Assembly (NCBI RefSeq): GCF_016097555.1
Contig: NC_054702.1
Location: 102,802,017 to 102,866,016, forward strand
Source of the DNA: Gigantopelta aegis
Taxonomy: Eukaryota > Mollusca > Gastropoda > Neomphalida > Peltospiridae
Length of the DNA stretch: 64,000 nucleotides
Reading direction: 5' to 3'
The translations under genes and the position numbers were made by a program. The notes beneath the pieces are model-generated. The model was not told where the DNA came from, made no database searches, and saw only the letters and a list, made by a program, of their open reading frames with translations. Position 1 is the first letter of the stretch, and each line of letters opens with the position of its first letter. Positions 30,150 to 40,339 of the stretch are shown here, one piece after another.

Positions 30150-32176
30150 GAATTGAAGAAACATACAAAGCTAGCTATGCTTTCCAACAAGACAGGACTG
30201 ATGAGTGACCGTGCCTGTGTAATGAAAGACTTTAATTGAGAGTTCAGTGAAAACAGGAAACGTGTTTTAGATCAATCGGACAATTCGAATTTCTTTATTG
30301 TAATGCATACTTCTTGAGTACGTCGGCTAAAACAATCACTGTCAGCAGTTGAGAAAGATCTGGACAAAGTCACGGGGCGGGATAATGTACTTCACATTGC
30401 TGCTAGATGTAGCAGTTCTGTACAGCTTGCGACAACCTTGGAAAAATAGATGCAAAGATTCTTGGGAAGCTTACTGTCGTATGTCAGACAGTCATTCCTA
30501 CATTTCCAGTTACCGATCAAATCGAATCAATACATTCTGGTGCTGGCCTTGAACTACACTACCACAGAGAGGACATTGGCGTTTCACCCATGTGGCAAAA
30601 TGAAATTTCAGAGTGTTTGCTGAATGCAAGTGATCGAACTGACCAATTTCTACTTGCAGTTGTCATTCTGTATTTCAGAGTGACTGGCCCATATTGGCTG
30701 CTTCTGCATAGCAAGACGAAATATGTGGACTTGTATATACATGTTGAGCAATGCTGACTGCATTCAAATCATGGACTGAAAACATGACTCTTCTGTTAAA
30801 CCGTGAGATGAATCCATTGTTTCCAAACACCAGACTGCAAGAAACTGAAGAATTTACTGCTTTGTTTGGTTTGCCTATTGACCGTGTCAACACCATAAAG
30901 TCAACCTTGAAGAAACTTTGCAGTGAGTTCGTATTGGGTACAGAACATCAACGTCAAAGTGAGTTTCTTGAAAGTGGTCTATACCACAATATTCAGGATA
31001 AAAAAAACTGAGGAAAACAATGGATCAGTTTACTGTCGAACTTGATTGGTGAAGCTTGTTTTGACGATTTACATTTCAGTATCTTCAAAAGGCGTAATGT
31101 ATCACTTCATTACCATTCAACAGTTAATATGCTGAAACGTAACAAAATAATCTCTTTGTGGTTCAACAATAATTCTGAAGCAGCTACTGACAATTTTTGC
31201 CAAGAAGGTAGTGCGCAGGGCACGTTATGTCAATACCTTACTTAACTTGCACGACGAGTTGCTTCCCTCTGTGTAGCATATTTAAAATGGCGGGGGACTT
31301 TTGACGGTTGTCGTTGGAAGATTTATTTTGTTAATAATGACACAAGTTCTTCAATCAGGATTTAGTGAGTACGGTAGTTTACTCATTTTTGGATGTTGTG
31401 TCCATTTGTTGCAATATTTCGGTTGGGAAACGTTTGAAACATGGTGCCCCAAGTTTTGAATACCAGCTACATATAGGGTATGTAACACGGTTCAGACGTA
31501 GAAGAACCACACATTCTACGTCCCTTCGGACTACCTAGAAGGCACTTATCTTACGAATCACAGACACATTCAGCGAGATGTTTTGGAAGATAATCGGCAG
31601 AAAAAGAAATGAATAGAGCAAGACATATTGCATAAAAAGAAGGTGGCAGTGCGTGAAGAAGTTTGTTTTGTTTAACGACACCACTAGAACACCTTGATTT
31701 ATTAACCATCGGCTATTGGATGTCAAACATTTGGTAATTTTGACATAGGGTCTTGGAGAGAAAACCAGCTATAGCAAGGGATCTTTTATAAGTACCATCC
31801 CATAGACAGGATAGCACATACCACGGCCTTTGATATACCAGTCGTGGTGCACTGGCTGGAATGAGCAATAGCCCAATGAGCCTACCGACGGGGATCGACC
31901 CTAGATCGACAGCGCGTCAAGCAAGCGCTTTACCAGTGGGCTATGTCCCGTGGTAGAGAGTAAAAAAACCCATCATGGACCATGTCTCACATCACTAGAT
32001 ATAGTCTGGGAAACAAGTTTCCAGTGAAAGGCGGAAGAACACGCACAACAGCAGCCATCAAGATTGAGATTAGATATCAACAGGTGGTGGTGGGTGATAA
32101 AAGTAGTCAGCTGAAGATCTCTAGGAAATTGGATGAACAAGTGAACAGCCTAAGCAGTTTTTGTCTACGACTGCTG
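30150..32176 (+). pseudogene. Decayed multicopy gene of unknown function
   Basis: Plus-strand fragments in changing frames read as one gene: SNKTGLMSDRACVMKDFN (about 30185), EKDLDKVTGRDNVLHIAA (about 30350), YISSYRSNRINTF (about 30500), MLTAFKSWTENMTLLLN (30751), QETEEFTALFGLPIDRV, FLESGLYHNIQDKKN (to 31011), then LIGEACFDDLHFSIFKRRN and MLKRNKIISLWFNNNSE (31042-31200), and after a SINE, IEIRYQQVVVGDKSSQLK and KISRKLDEQVNSLSS (to about 32160). A perfect donor-like CTG|GTAAGT lies at 32177. I recall similar multicopy proteins in invertebrate genomes but no assigned function. It may be transposon-derived. Stops and shifts make it non-functional. Confidence 0.5.
31665..31955 (-). mobile_element. 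SINE type A inserted in the 30-32 kb pseudogene
   Basis: The tail (GTTTGTTTTGTTTAACGACA) is at the left. The body (GCAAGGGATCTTTTATAAG) and head (GCGCTTTACCAGTGGGCTA) are on the right. It separates the AVREEV and SHITRYSLGNKF coding remnants. Confidence 0.88.
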
Positions 32177-32177
32177 G

Positions 32178-32850
32178 TAAGTTGCTATACATTGATACAA
32201 TCATATATCAATTATGTATACTTGTTTAGCACAGTAAATCCATTAATAATTTTAGCATTTTATGCATATAACAACATGAATATTACTTACCCCTTCAGTA
32301 AAAACAAATTTGTTTTTGTTAATAAATATAATATCAACAATAATGCTGTTAGGCCTATAGCTACTGAAGGAAAAAACAAACGCAAGCAAGTTTTTTTCCA
32401 AATGTTTCAGCCCGCTTTTTGTGTCGAATAGTGCGTATCCGTTTGCTCTATTAATAGTCGCTAACACGCAGTTGACCTTAATTTGTATTCATGAAAGGGC
32501 GGTAGGCGGAGTCTAAATTCACTTTTGATGGAACCAAGTATTTATTAGACAAGTTTTCGTCGAATATGACATGAACATTATTCAGTGAATACCATTAAAC
32601 AACATAGGCAGAAAGACATCATTCTAAGAATCGACTGATATAAGTTTTGTCGGGTAAATGTTTTTATTATTATTATTATTATTTGTCGTTTTTAACGAGT
32701 GGGGGTATGTGTCTGATCGATCTTATTTCCAACCTTGTCTCTATATATATGAACACAAGCTGTATAGCGTAGCGCGCATCGGTGTTCCATCGACCGGTAT
32801 TAATCATACACCTATAACCTCAGACCAGGACCCGAACGCCCGTGCATATA
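32178..32850. other. Spacer or possible intron
   Basis: It follows the GTAAGT donor. (ATT)n lies at about 32666-32682. There is no gene content. Confidence 0.3.
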
Positions 32851-32851
32851 T

Positions 32852-33067
32852 ATGCTAACCCGAGGAAGCATGGGGACGCCATGGAATGCGCTGGGTGTGA
32901 CGTCACAGAACGTGTCCAAAGAGGCTCGCATCTCAGCGGAACGGAAATTTCAAAACCAGATAGTAGGCTTGATCAATGAGTTTGTACAGCAGTTCTCCGA
33001 TGCGACCAGTGTGACTGACGTCATCACCCAAATTGAAGAAAATGGACACATATCTTTGGTGACGTAA
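32852..33067 (+). CDS. Candidate exon; paralogous fragment at 61496-61620
   Basis: The open frame of 71 codons ends in a TAA at 33065. The part INEFVQQFSDATSVTDVITQ and EENG closely matches a minus-strand translation at 61496-61620 (INQFLQLFPNAPSVTDVITQ), with an in-frame gain of three codons between the two. Conservation in codon steps argues for coding origin. The protein family is unknown. It could be the continuation of the 30-32 kb pseudogene after an intron. The start codon is uncertain. Confidence 0.4.
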   Translation: MLTRGSMGTPWNALGVTSQNVSKEARISAERKFQNQIVGLINEFVQQFSDATSVTDVITQIEENGHISLVT

Positions 33068-33142
33068 TAAAATAGCATGGAAACCGTTATCCGTAATTTT
33101 AACAATATCCAGGTGGGTGAATAAAAGTAATAAAAAAAATTC

Positions 33143-33434
33143 TAGAGTACATTTATTTGTTATCTTATCATCGGCTATTGGACGTCAAACATGTGGTCAT
33201 TCTGACACTGTTTTTTTTAGAGGAAACCCGCTGTCGCCACATATGCTACTATTTTACGACAGGCAGCAAGGGATCTTCCCACAAGCAGGATAGCACAAAC
33301 CATGGCCTTTGTTGAACCAGTAATGGATCACTGGTCGGTGCAAGTGGTTTACACCTACCTGCCTCGACTGTGATCCGAACCCAGTACCTACCAGCCTAAC
33401 CGATGGCCTAACCACGACGCCAGCCGAGGCCGGT
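33143..33434 (-). mobile_element. SINE type B, minus strand
   Basis: It matches 27101-27503 reversed, with head CCGGCCTCGGCTGGCGTCG at the right and tail ATCGGCTATTGGACGTC at the left. A segment of the head (about 33360-33400) is deleted. Confidence 0.88.
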
Positions 33435-33703
33435 TGTTTTTTGACAAAGTAATAACGAAACGATTATTTGCATTTAACTAGTATACCTTTACATGCGCAT
33501 GCATTACGCATGTCTGCTGTGCACGCGAAGCCCTTCCAAACCCGGGAGTGCAGCCTATTCAGACTGGCTGGGAGACAAATATTTTAATGAACTTTCAATT
33601 GAAAAACTACTGACTGAAGAATCTACGTCTCCCGATGATAGGAATGACATCGAGCTACTGAATTTTAAGAAATTACTTCAAAAAGTCGTCGCTTCGCTAC
33701 AAG

Positions 33704-34026
33704 GAAGGAAGGAAGGACATGTTTTATTTAACGACGCACTCAACACATTTTATTTACAGTTATATGGCGTCGGACATATGGTTAAGGACCACACAGGTAC
33801 TGAGGGAGGAAACCCGCTGTCGCCACTTCGTGGGCTACTCCTTTCGATTAGCAGCAAGGGATTTTTTATATGCACCATCCCATAGACAGGATAACACATA
33901 CCACGGCCTTTGATATACTAGTCGTGGTGCACTGGCTGGAGCGAGAAATAGCCCAATGGGCCCACTGACAAGGATCGATCCCAAATTGACCGCGCATTAA
34001 GCGAGCGCTATACCACTGGGCTACGT
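33704..34026 (-). mobile_element. SINE type A with 12-bp target duplication
   Basis: CTTCGCTACAAG lies at 33692-33703 and again at 34480-34491, beyond the younger SINE at 34040-34471. The (AAGG)n tail is at the left and the head CTACGTCTCGCCCCC at the right. Confidence 0.92.
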
Positions 34027-34039
34027 CTCGCCCCCTTCG

Positions 34040-34471
34040 ACCGGCCTCGGCTGGGCGTACTGGGTCTGGATCCCGGTCAGGTACAGGATTTTTTGGTAGG
34101 TACCGGGTCTGGAACCCTGAGTCGTTTAATAATTAGGTATGGGGATTTTGATAAGTCATGAGATACCGACTCAAAACCCTGAGTGAGTGCTCCGCAAGGC
34201 TCAATGGGTAAGTGTAAACCACTTGCACCGACCTGTGATCCATAACTGGTTCAACAAAGGCCATGGTTTGTGCTATCCTGCCTGTGGGAAGGACAAATAA
34301 AAGATCCCTTGCTGCTAATCGGAAAGAGTAGCCAATGAAGTGGCGACAGCGGGTTTCCCCTCATAACCTGTGTGGTCCTTAACCATATGTATGACGCCAT
34401 ATAACCGTAAATAAAATGTGTTGAGTGCGTCGTTAAATAAAACATTTCTTTCTTTCTTTCTTTCTTTCTTG
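34040..34471 (+). mobile_element. Chimeric SINE: type B head, type A tail, 13-bp target duplication
   Basis: CTCGCCCCCTTCG occurs at 34027-34039 and 34472-34484. The 5' part has CGGCCTCGGCTGGGCGTAC and CAAGGCTCAATGGGTAAGTG (type B). The 3' part has CCATATAACCGTAAATAAAA and GTGCGTCGTTAAATAAAAC (type A) with (TTTC)n. It inserted into the head of the older SINE. Confidence 0.93.
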
Positions 34472-34599
34472 CTCGCCCCCTTCGCTACAAGTGCAAGTGC
34501 AAGATAGTCAGCTAGCCCACCTTCCCTGTTTTAGAATTACTTTTTATTAGTGTTATACTTTTAATGTGTGCTGAACTGGCTTAACAATAGCAGGTATAC

Positions 34600-35583
34600 A
34601 ATTGACGGTAGATTTAGTGAGGATTTCAGTTCTAAAACTTGTATTAGAAATAAATTGATTTTATTTCAATGTGATTGCAGGGTACAACTATGCTACGTAT
34701 GCTACTTTTGGTCTTGGATATTTAGAGCAGTTATTAAATCCAAATGTAAATATGGAAATGCTTTTGGGACTTGTTTTTACGAAATTTAATTTGTAAACGA
34801 TTTTTAGATGACTGCTTCACCATTTGAACAACCACAATCGATGTACATACATTTTATAATGAACTTAATTTATTACATCCTCTGAAATTTACAATGGAAA
34901 TGAATAATGCGCAATTACGTTTCTTATATGTACTTGTACATTTTAAAGATGGAGTTTATATCAACAGACATTTAAAGTAAACGTACCGATACAAGAAGGT
35001 ATTTAAACTTTAACTCGTACCACCCAAAACATACAATAGTTAATGTTTCATTTAGTTTAGCATCACGCATGGTAACAACTGTGTCATGTAGAAGTGTGAA
35101 AAAAAACGTCTCCAAGATCAGAAGCTTTAATCAAATATGGAGGAAGAAAATAAAGTACAATCTTAATTGATAACAAGAAACACTGATGACATAATACACT
35201 TCGTTACTGTATATAACCCAATGGATACAAATGTATTTCATGCTATACATATTCATTAAATATACTTTACACAGAAGTGAAACAAATTATAAAGATATTA
35301 CAAAAACATAAAATTATGCATTGTTAAAGGCAAGCCAAAACTCTAAATATGCACATCAAAATGTGAATTGAATAAACACAATAAAACTCAAAATGCGGAA
35401 CTAACCGATGTGCTACTTGCAAAATTGTCCAAGAAGGTCAATCATTTACGTTTAAAACTGGAAAAACATTCACAATTATACAAAATAAGAATTGTAAATA
35501 AAAACATACCCTTTGAAGCTTGTGGTGATTGTTATGTAGGGACAACCTTTGGAGGGTTACACCTACGAATTAATGTACACTAA
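34600..35583 (+). pseudogene. Penelope-like retroelement fragment
   Basis: Frames read NYATYATFGLGYLEQLL (about 34685), KRFLDDCFTI (about 34800, with the RT Asp pair), LHPLKFTMEMNNAQLRFL (about 34870), a decayed TYRYKK.. and PPKTYN stretch, and KKRLQDQKL (about 35105). The last ORF (35368-35583) ends with CGDCYVGTTFGGLHLRINVH, close to the 'YVG-T...L..R...H' core of the GIY-YIG endonuclease found C-terminal in Penelope-like elements. The order RT then endonuclease fits the family. Many stops are present, and the 5' part is missing. Confidence 0.72.
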
Positions 35584-35592
35584 ATCAAATGA

Positions 35593-35752
35593 AAGTTTGT
35601 TTTGTTTAACGACACTACTGGAGCACATTGATTAATTAATCATCTGGCATTGGATGTCAAACATGTGGTAATTCTGACACGTAGTCCTCAGATGAAACCC
35701 GCTACATTTTTTCTTAATGCAGCAAGGTATCTTTTATATGTACTTTCCCTTG
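35593..35752 (-). mobile_element. SINE type A 3' half
   Basis: GTTTGTTTTGTTTAACGACA and the ATTGGATGTCAAACATG block run to TCTTTTATATGTACTTTCCC, then it is cut. Confidence 0.8.
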
Positions 35753-35754
35753 AG

Positions 35755-36000
35755 TGTACTGTAACCTCACCGTGGTGCAGCGGTGAAACATTTTCCTTGA
35801 GAATGTCTAATGCAGTACAACTCCCCTTTGGGGGCACCTTGTTTGTCGTCAGGTTCGACCCGTGAAGATGGATGGTAGAATCCCGGTGGTTGAGTTGTCA
35901 GCCAATCCTGCACGCGGTGCAGGAAGGATGACGTAATCTTGTGCCGTGCCCGCATCGGCCATACATAGTTGACGCAATCATTTATTTTAAAGAATAGTGT
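35755..36000 (+). mobile_element. Type D head joined to LINE ORF2 sequence
   Basis: CTGTAACCTCACCGTGGTGC (A-box-like TGGTGCAGCGG) and GGTTCGACCCG (B-box-like) precede a stretch matching LINE ORF2 codons near 41940-42010 (GTGCAGGAAGGATGA.., CTTGTGCCGTGC). It shows a tRNA-like promoter attached directly to LINE coding sequence. Confidence 0.65.
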
Positions 36001-36847
36001 AGGGACATATGTAATTCCGTCGGACTTGAATGTTAAGTTTTGGAACCATCCATGATTTTAATTGTTATAGTATTTAGATTACAAAACAAATATGTTTCCA
36101 TTTTTTCAAATGAAGGTCAAGGTCATTTTGACGTTCAAGGTCGGTACCCACAATTGTCTAATATGTGAGAGGTGTTTCTTTTCTTTAGAACATGGATATG
36201 TAGTATATCGATGGATAGTTTGTCGCGAGTATTGTACCAGATAAGTTAATATTGTGTATGGATTTGGTATACAGGGTCATAAAACATGTTAATAGCCATT
36301 TTTAATTAAATATACTTTTTTTATTCTAGAAACCTATTTCTGATTTAGTTTATATTATAAATTTATATGTGCCTAAATTATCTCTATTTCTCAGGTAAAA
36401 TAAGGGAATATATCTCATTTTTTATTGTGGTGAGCATACTATATTACCTGCCAAATATTATGTGTGCATTTCAACTAAAAGGTTTCACTCAATATTAACC
36501 TTTAATTGTTTGGTATCTACGTATACCTTTTACAATATATATGAAGTATAAATAAAATACATTTCAAAAAATTTACCCGTTTTTAATATAGTCGCAATAA
36601 AAAGTTGCGTTTTTCCCATTGCTTGCCAAAAACGCCTGTTGACTCCAAGAGCTAAGTCACGTGACCCCGTGACGCGCTAATTGGCATAACATGAACGCGT
36701 GATTCGCAGCCTTTCAGACATTTTACTGGTAAGGTGGAACACGTGTATTTTTAAAACGCGAAACATTTTACTTTATTGAATTGAATTGTATGGATGGAAT
36801 ATTCTTTTGGAGTTTTTAAATGTAAAATATTGTGAACCATTGTTTAG
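36001..36847. other. AT-rich spacer
   Basis: No gene is recognised. AGTCACGTGACCCCGTGACG lies near 36655, with overlapping palindromes of unknown meaning. Confidence 0.3.
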
Positions 36848-37334
36848 TGTTTGGATTAGCCCGAGTACTCTGACTGTAAGAGAGCTAGACGGACATTTGG
36901 ACATAAATACGCTCTCATTAGTCAGAGACCAAGCTATGTATTTTTTTGGCAATTGCCGACAACCAAAAAGTTGGCAAAGATTTCCGCTCTAATACCACAA
37001 CAATCCTATGTTTGACGTGAAATACCTTTACATCGATCATTTTCGAGTTGATTGCTTAAAAGAAATTCAGATATTAATCACTAATACACACACTACAGAA
37101 AGAAATCCGACAGCACCCACATTCAGCTAAGCTTCGGGAAACTCCGGACAGCAGAATTCTAAGTTCGCCGACCTATATCGTGACGATGCCCACATGATCG
37201 CCCACTCAGCCATTCCGTCTTCCAGGGGCCGTCTCAAAAACGACAAGTGCCCCACAATCACCAAAAAAACGTTTGTGTTGTGTAACGACACCACTACAAC
37301 ACATTGATTCATTAATCATCGGCTATTGCACGTC

Positions 37335-37760
37335 GGCAATTGCCAAAAAAATACATAGCGTGGTCTCTGACTGTAATGAGAGCGTATTTATGTCCAAATG
37401 TCCGTCTAGCCCGAGTACTCTGTAAGAGAGCTAGACGGATATTTGGACATAAATACGCTCTCATTACAGTCGGAGACCAAGCTATGTATTTTTTTGGCAA
37501 TTCCCGACAACTAAAATGTTGGCAAAGATTTCCGCTCTAATACCACAACAATCCTATGTTTGACGTCAAATACCTTTACATCGATCATTTTCGAGTTAAC
37601 TGATAAAACAAAATCCACATATTAATCACTAATACACATACTACAGAAAGAATCCGACTGCACCCACATTCAGCTACGCTTCGTGACACTCAGTCGCAAG
37701 AATTACAAAGCTCGATGACCTATTTCGTGACGTAGATCACGTGATCGCCCACTGGGCGAT
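37335..37760. repeat. Internal inverted/direct copy of J terminal sequence
   Basis: 37335-37409 is the reverse complement of 36885-36958. From 37410 the terminal sequence (GAGTACTCTGTAAGAGAGCT..) repeats in direct orientation through AATACCTTTACATCGATCAT. This indicates insertion or rearrangement between two J ends. Confidence 0.75.
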
Positions 37761-39186
37761 TCCGCCTTGTGCAACAGTTACCATTCCCAGTTTGGAGCCC
37801 CACGCGGTAAGACGTGTTTGTTTCGCTTGTGCACACTGCACGTGCTTTCGTGTGCTCGACTTGGGGGGTCCTTCATTTCGTTGTTTTTGTCAGCGAAATG
37901 AAGTTTTCTACTGGGATGTATGCGGCCATTGGAACTGATTGAACGCTTCTCGTTTCGACAGCCTGCACCACCAGGTTGGATTCTTTTGTAGCGAGATTCC
38001 TTGCCTCCACGTCATTTCTCCTTCTGACTGTCGACTTGTTTTTTTCGTGACTCGTATGACGGCCATTCTGCAGAACGCCACGGTTGTTCGCGTTTAGTCT
38101 CTACATGTCCGAGCCTGTCCTAGCAGCACTGGAAGATTGACCGCCCCACTCCAAGAAGAAATAGGAAGCGGGGTCGGCCACTACTACTCTTTTTCTAGAC
38201 TTTACCTTGCTTTATAGTGATACTATCTCGTATCCTCCGCAGTCGGGCCCGTCCGCACCACTATACCAACCCATGACGACTGGACAATACCCTAGTCTGA
38301 TACTATCTCTCGTTCAGACGGATCCGGCTTCTCAAGATCTGTATTTCAGCACAGCACTACACCTTCAACGTCTATCGACTGTCAATCTAGGGGTTTTCTT
38401 GACGGGATGCAACCCATCTGGTCCCTTTAAGCTGTGCACCTAAACGGCCTTAACGAGGCCACTCGCGTGGACATATCGATCGGACTTTAAACTTTTAGAT
38501 CTGCGTTCACAATTTTATGTCGAAATTACTTCTTTATTTTTAAATATTATTAAATAGTCCGATCCTCTCTTCTTTCTCTTATTTAATTTTGGACTGTCCT
38601 TCTAAAATGCTCCAAATTATATAAATATTCGGCCGAGCAGTCAATTCTTTTTATTTTTGGCTTGTAACCTTTTTTTTTTTTTTTTTATTAACTTTTTTTA
38701 ATTGCTATTCTATTAACTTTTTTACTACCGATCTTATTGCTATTTTCGAAAAATTGTACCCATCGTCATCAGCACGAGTTATAGGTCGGCGAACTTAGAG
38801 TTGGCTATTCCCTGCTGTCCGGAGTTTGCCGAAGACTCCAATAGCTGATGATTAATGAGTCAATGTGCTGTAGTGGTGTCGTTACACAAAACAAAATTTT
38901 GTTGGTGATTGTGGGGCACTTGTCGTTTTTCTTTCTGTGGTGTGTGTATTAGAATTCTGCTGTCCGGAGTTTAATATCTGAATTTCTAGTTTAATCTGAA
39001 TCAACTCGAAAATTATCGATGTAAAGGTATTTCACGTCAAACATAGGATTGTTGTGGCTTTAAAGCGGAAATCTTTGACAACTTTTTGGTTGTCGGCAAT
39101 TGCCAAAAAAAATACATAGCTTGGTCTCTGACTGTAATGAGAGCGTATTTATGTCCAAATGTCCGTCTAGCTCTCTTACAGTCCGA

Positions 39187-39571
39187 CATCTTCATAAATC
39201 AAGGCTAATATTCGTTCCTCGTATTCAGCCTTGATACATGTCGTCAAGAAATCGTGCCACAAAATGCTTAAATTTCATTGGATGCGATGAGATCTGATTG
39301 CAACGAATCGCAACGCTCCTTATAGATTCCCTTGTTATTGTAAACAAAGATGGCAGCGTCAGCGTCCGGCGGTTAATTTTTGATGTTGCTTTCAAGATTG
39401 TCACATGTTACCGATGCTGTGATTGGTCAGCGATGTCATCGTGTAAGGGACATAATCGGTGTTACAAATTTTCTTCCAATAGAGGGCGCTAGTAGTTGAT
39501 ATCAGTAATCTTGACTACATGTATCAAGGCTGAATACGAGGAACGAATATTAGCCTTGATTTATGAAGATG
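39187..39571. mobile_element. Element K, 385 bp, long inverted repeats, nested in J
   Basis: CATCTTCATAAATCAAGGCT continues as a near-perfect inverted match of about 57 bp at the two ends (AATATTCGTTCCTCGTATTC..). Flanks ACAGTCCGA (39178-39186) and ACAGTCAGA (39572-39580) are a 9-bp duplication with one difference. It is non-coding. Confidence 0.88.
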
Positions 39572-39601
39572 ACAGTCAGAGTACTCGGGCTATGTTTGGA
39601 T

Positions 39602-39760
39602 GTATCAAAGCAGCAGTTTTTCCGGACTTTAAACAAACCGACCATCACAGGATTTGCATGGAAGTGGTTCTTAAACAGAACCCGTGCGTAATGGAAAGGA
39701 CCGTCACGATGGGATAGGATCTGCATTGACCACTTCATCCCTGGGGATTAACGCAATTAT
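39602..39760 (+). pseudogene. Possible THAP-domain remnant
   Basis: The frame ends in RWDRICIDHFIPGD followed by a stop, resembling the C-terminal 'C..HF' signature of THAP zinc-dependent DNA-binding domains. An upstream Trp-containing stretch (GFAWKWFLNRTRA) is compatible. The N-terminal Cys pair is not clear. Element J inserted just before it. Confidence 0.3.
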
Positions 39761-40330
39761 TTAAGGTGGTCGATAAGTATGACACCTATATATATATTTT
39801 TTTTTTTTTAAACATATCTATTCCTGTATCCCCACCGGCACATGTTCTACGATTGCGTATGATACAGCAAACAAGAAACCACGACGAGCACGAGCTAAAC
39901 TAGAGCTCAAACGGGTGAGAGGGAGGAGGCGGGGAGGGTACCAGAGCAGGGGCAGCAGTGTAAAATATAGTGGTACGGCTCGAGGTTGCCAGATACAACA
40001 AATATAAACCACAAAAGTGCCTCTTTGAAAAGTGTTACAGCCATGCGCCGTCCCTGCAGTGGCGTAGGGATGTACCTCACGGGAACACGCCCCCACCCCC
40101 ACCCCCACCCCCACCCCCATCAAACCTTTTTTTTAACTATTAAATTTTATAAAATCATACATCCACATGTATATAGTGTGGGTTGTTCCCCACCCCAATC
40201 CCAATATAAAATTCTGCCTACGCCAGTGGAGGGTATCAAGCCTAAAACGATAAAAAATATGGGGATTGTATTTCATAATTGAATACAAATATACACACAC
40301 ACACAGTTTTCAAGGGCAGCATCGGAATTA
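39761..40330. other. Spacer with (CCACCC)n
   Basis: A (CCCCCA)n array lies at 40089-40119. No gene is recognised. Confidence 0.35.
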
Positions 40331-40339
40331 ATGCCAAAC

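Larger units (their letters stand above)
33493..34550 (+). pseudogene. Unrecognised reading frame split by two nested SINEs
   Basis: Codons from 33493 (SDWLGDKYFNELSIEKLLTE .. LNFKKLLQKVVASLQ) reach the target duplication CTTCGCTACAAG at 33692. Removal of the SINEs lets the same frame continue after 34491 for about 20 codons to a TAG near 34548. The composition is acidic/amphipathic and plausible for protein. No family is recognised and no start is defined. Confidence 0.35.
36857..39592. mobile_element. Mutator-type element J, 2.7 kb, perfect 9-bp target duplication
   Basis: The ends are TAGCCCGAGTACTCTGACTG (left) and the inverted CAGTCAGAGTACTCGGGCTA (right). TGTTTGGAT flanks both (36848-36856 and 39593-39601). 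Terminal inverted repeats exceed 200 bp (CTAGACGGACATTTGGACAT .. CCTTTACATCGATCATTTTC). A second, partly inverted set of the same terminal sequence sits inside at about 37335-37760. SINE tail remnants lie at 37269 and 38835. A 9-bp duplication with long inverted repeats is typical of Mutator-like elements. No transposase is encoded. The core at 37760-38780 resembles part of the element at 42719-45176. Confidence 0.88.
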
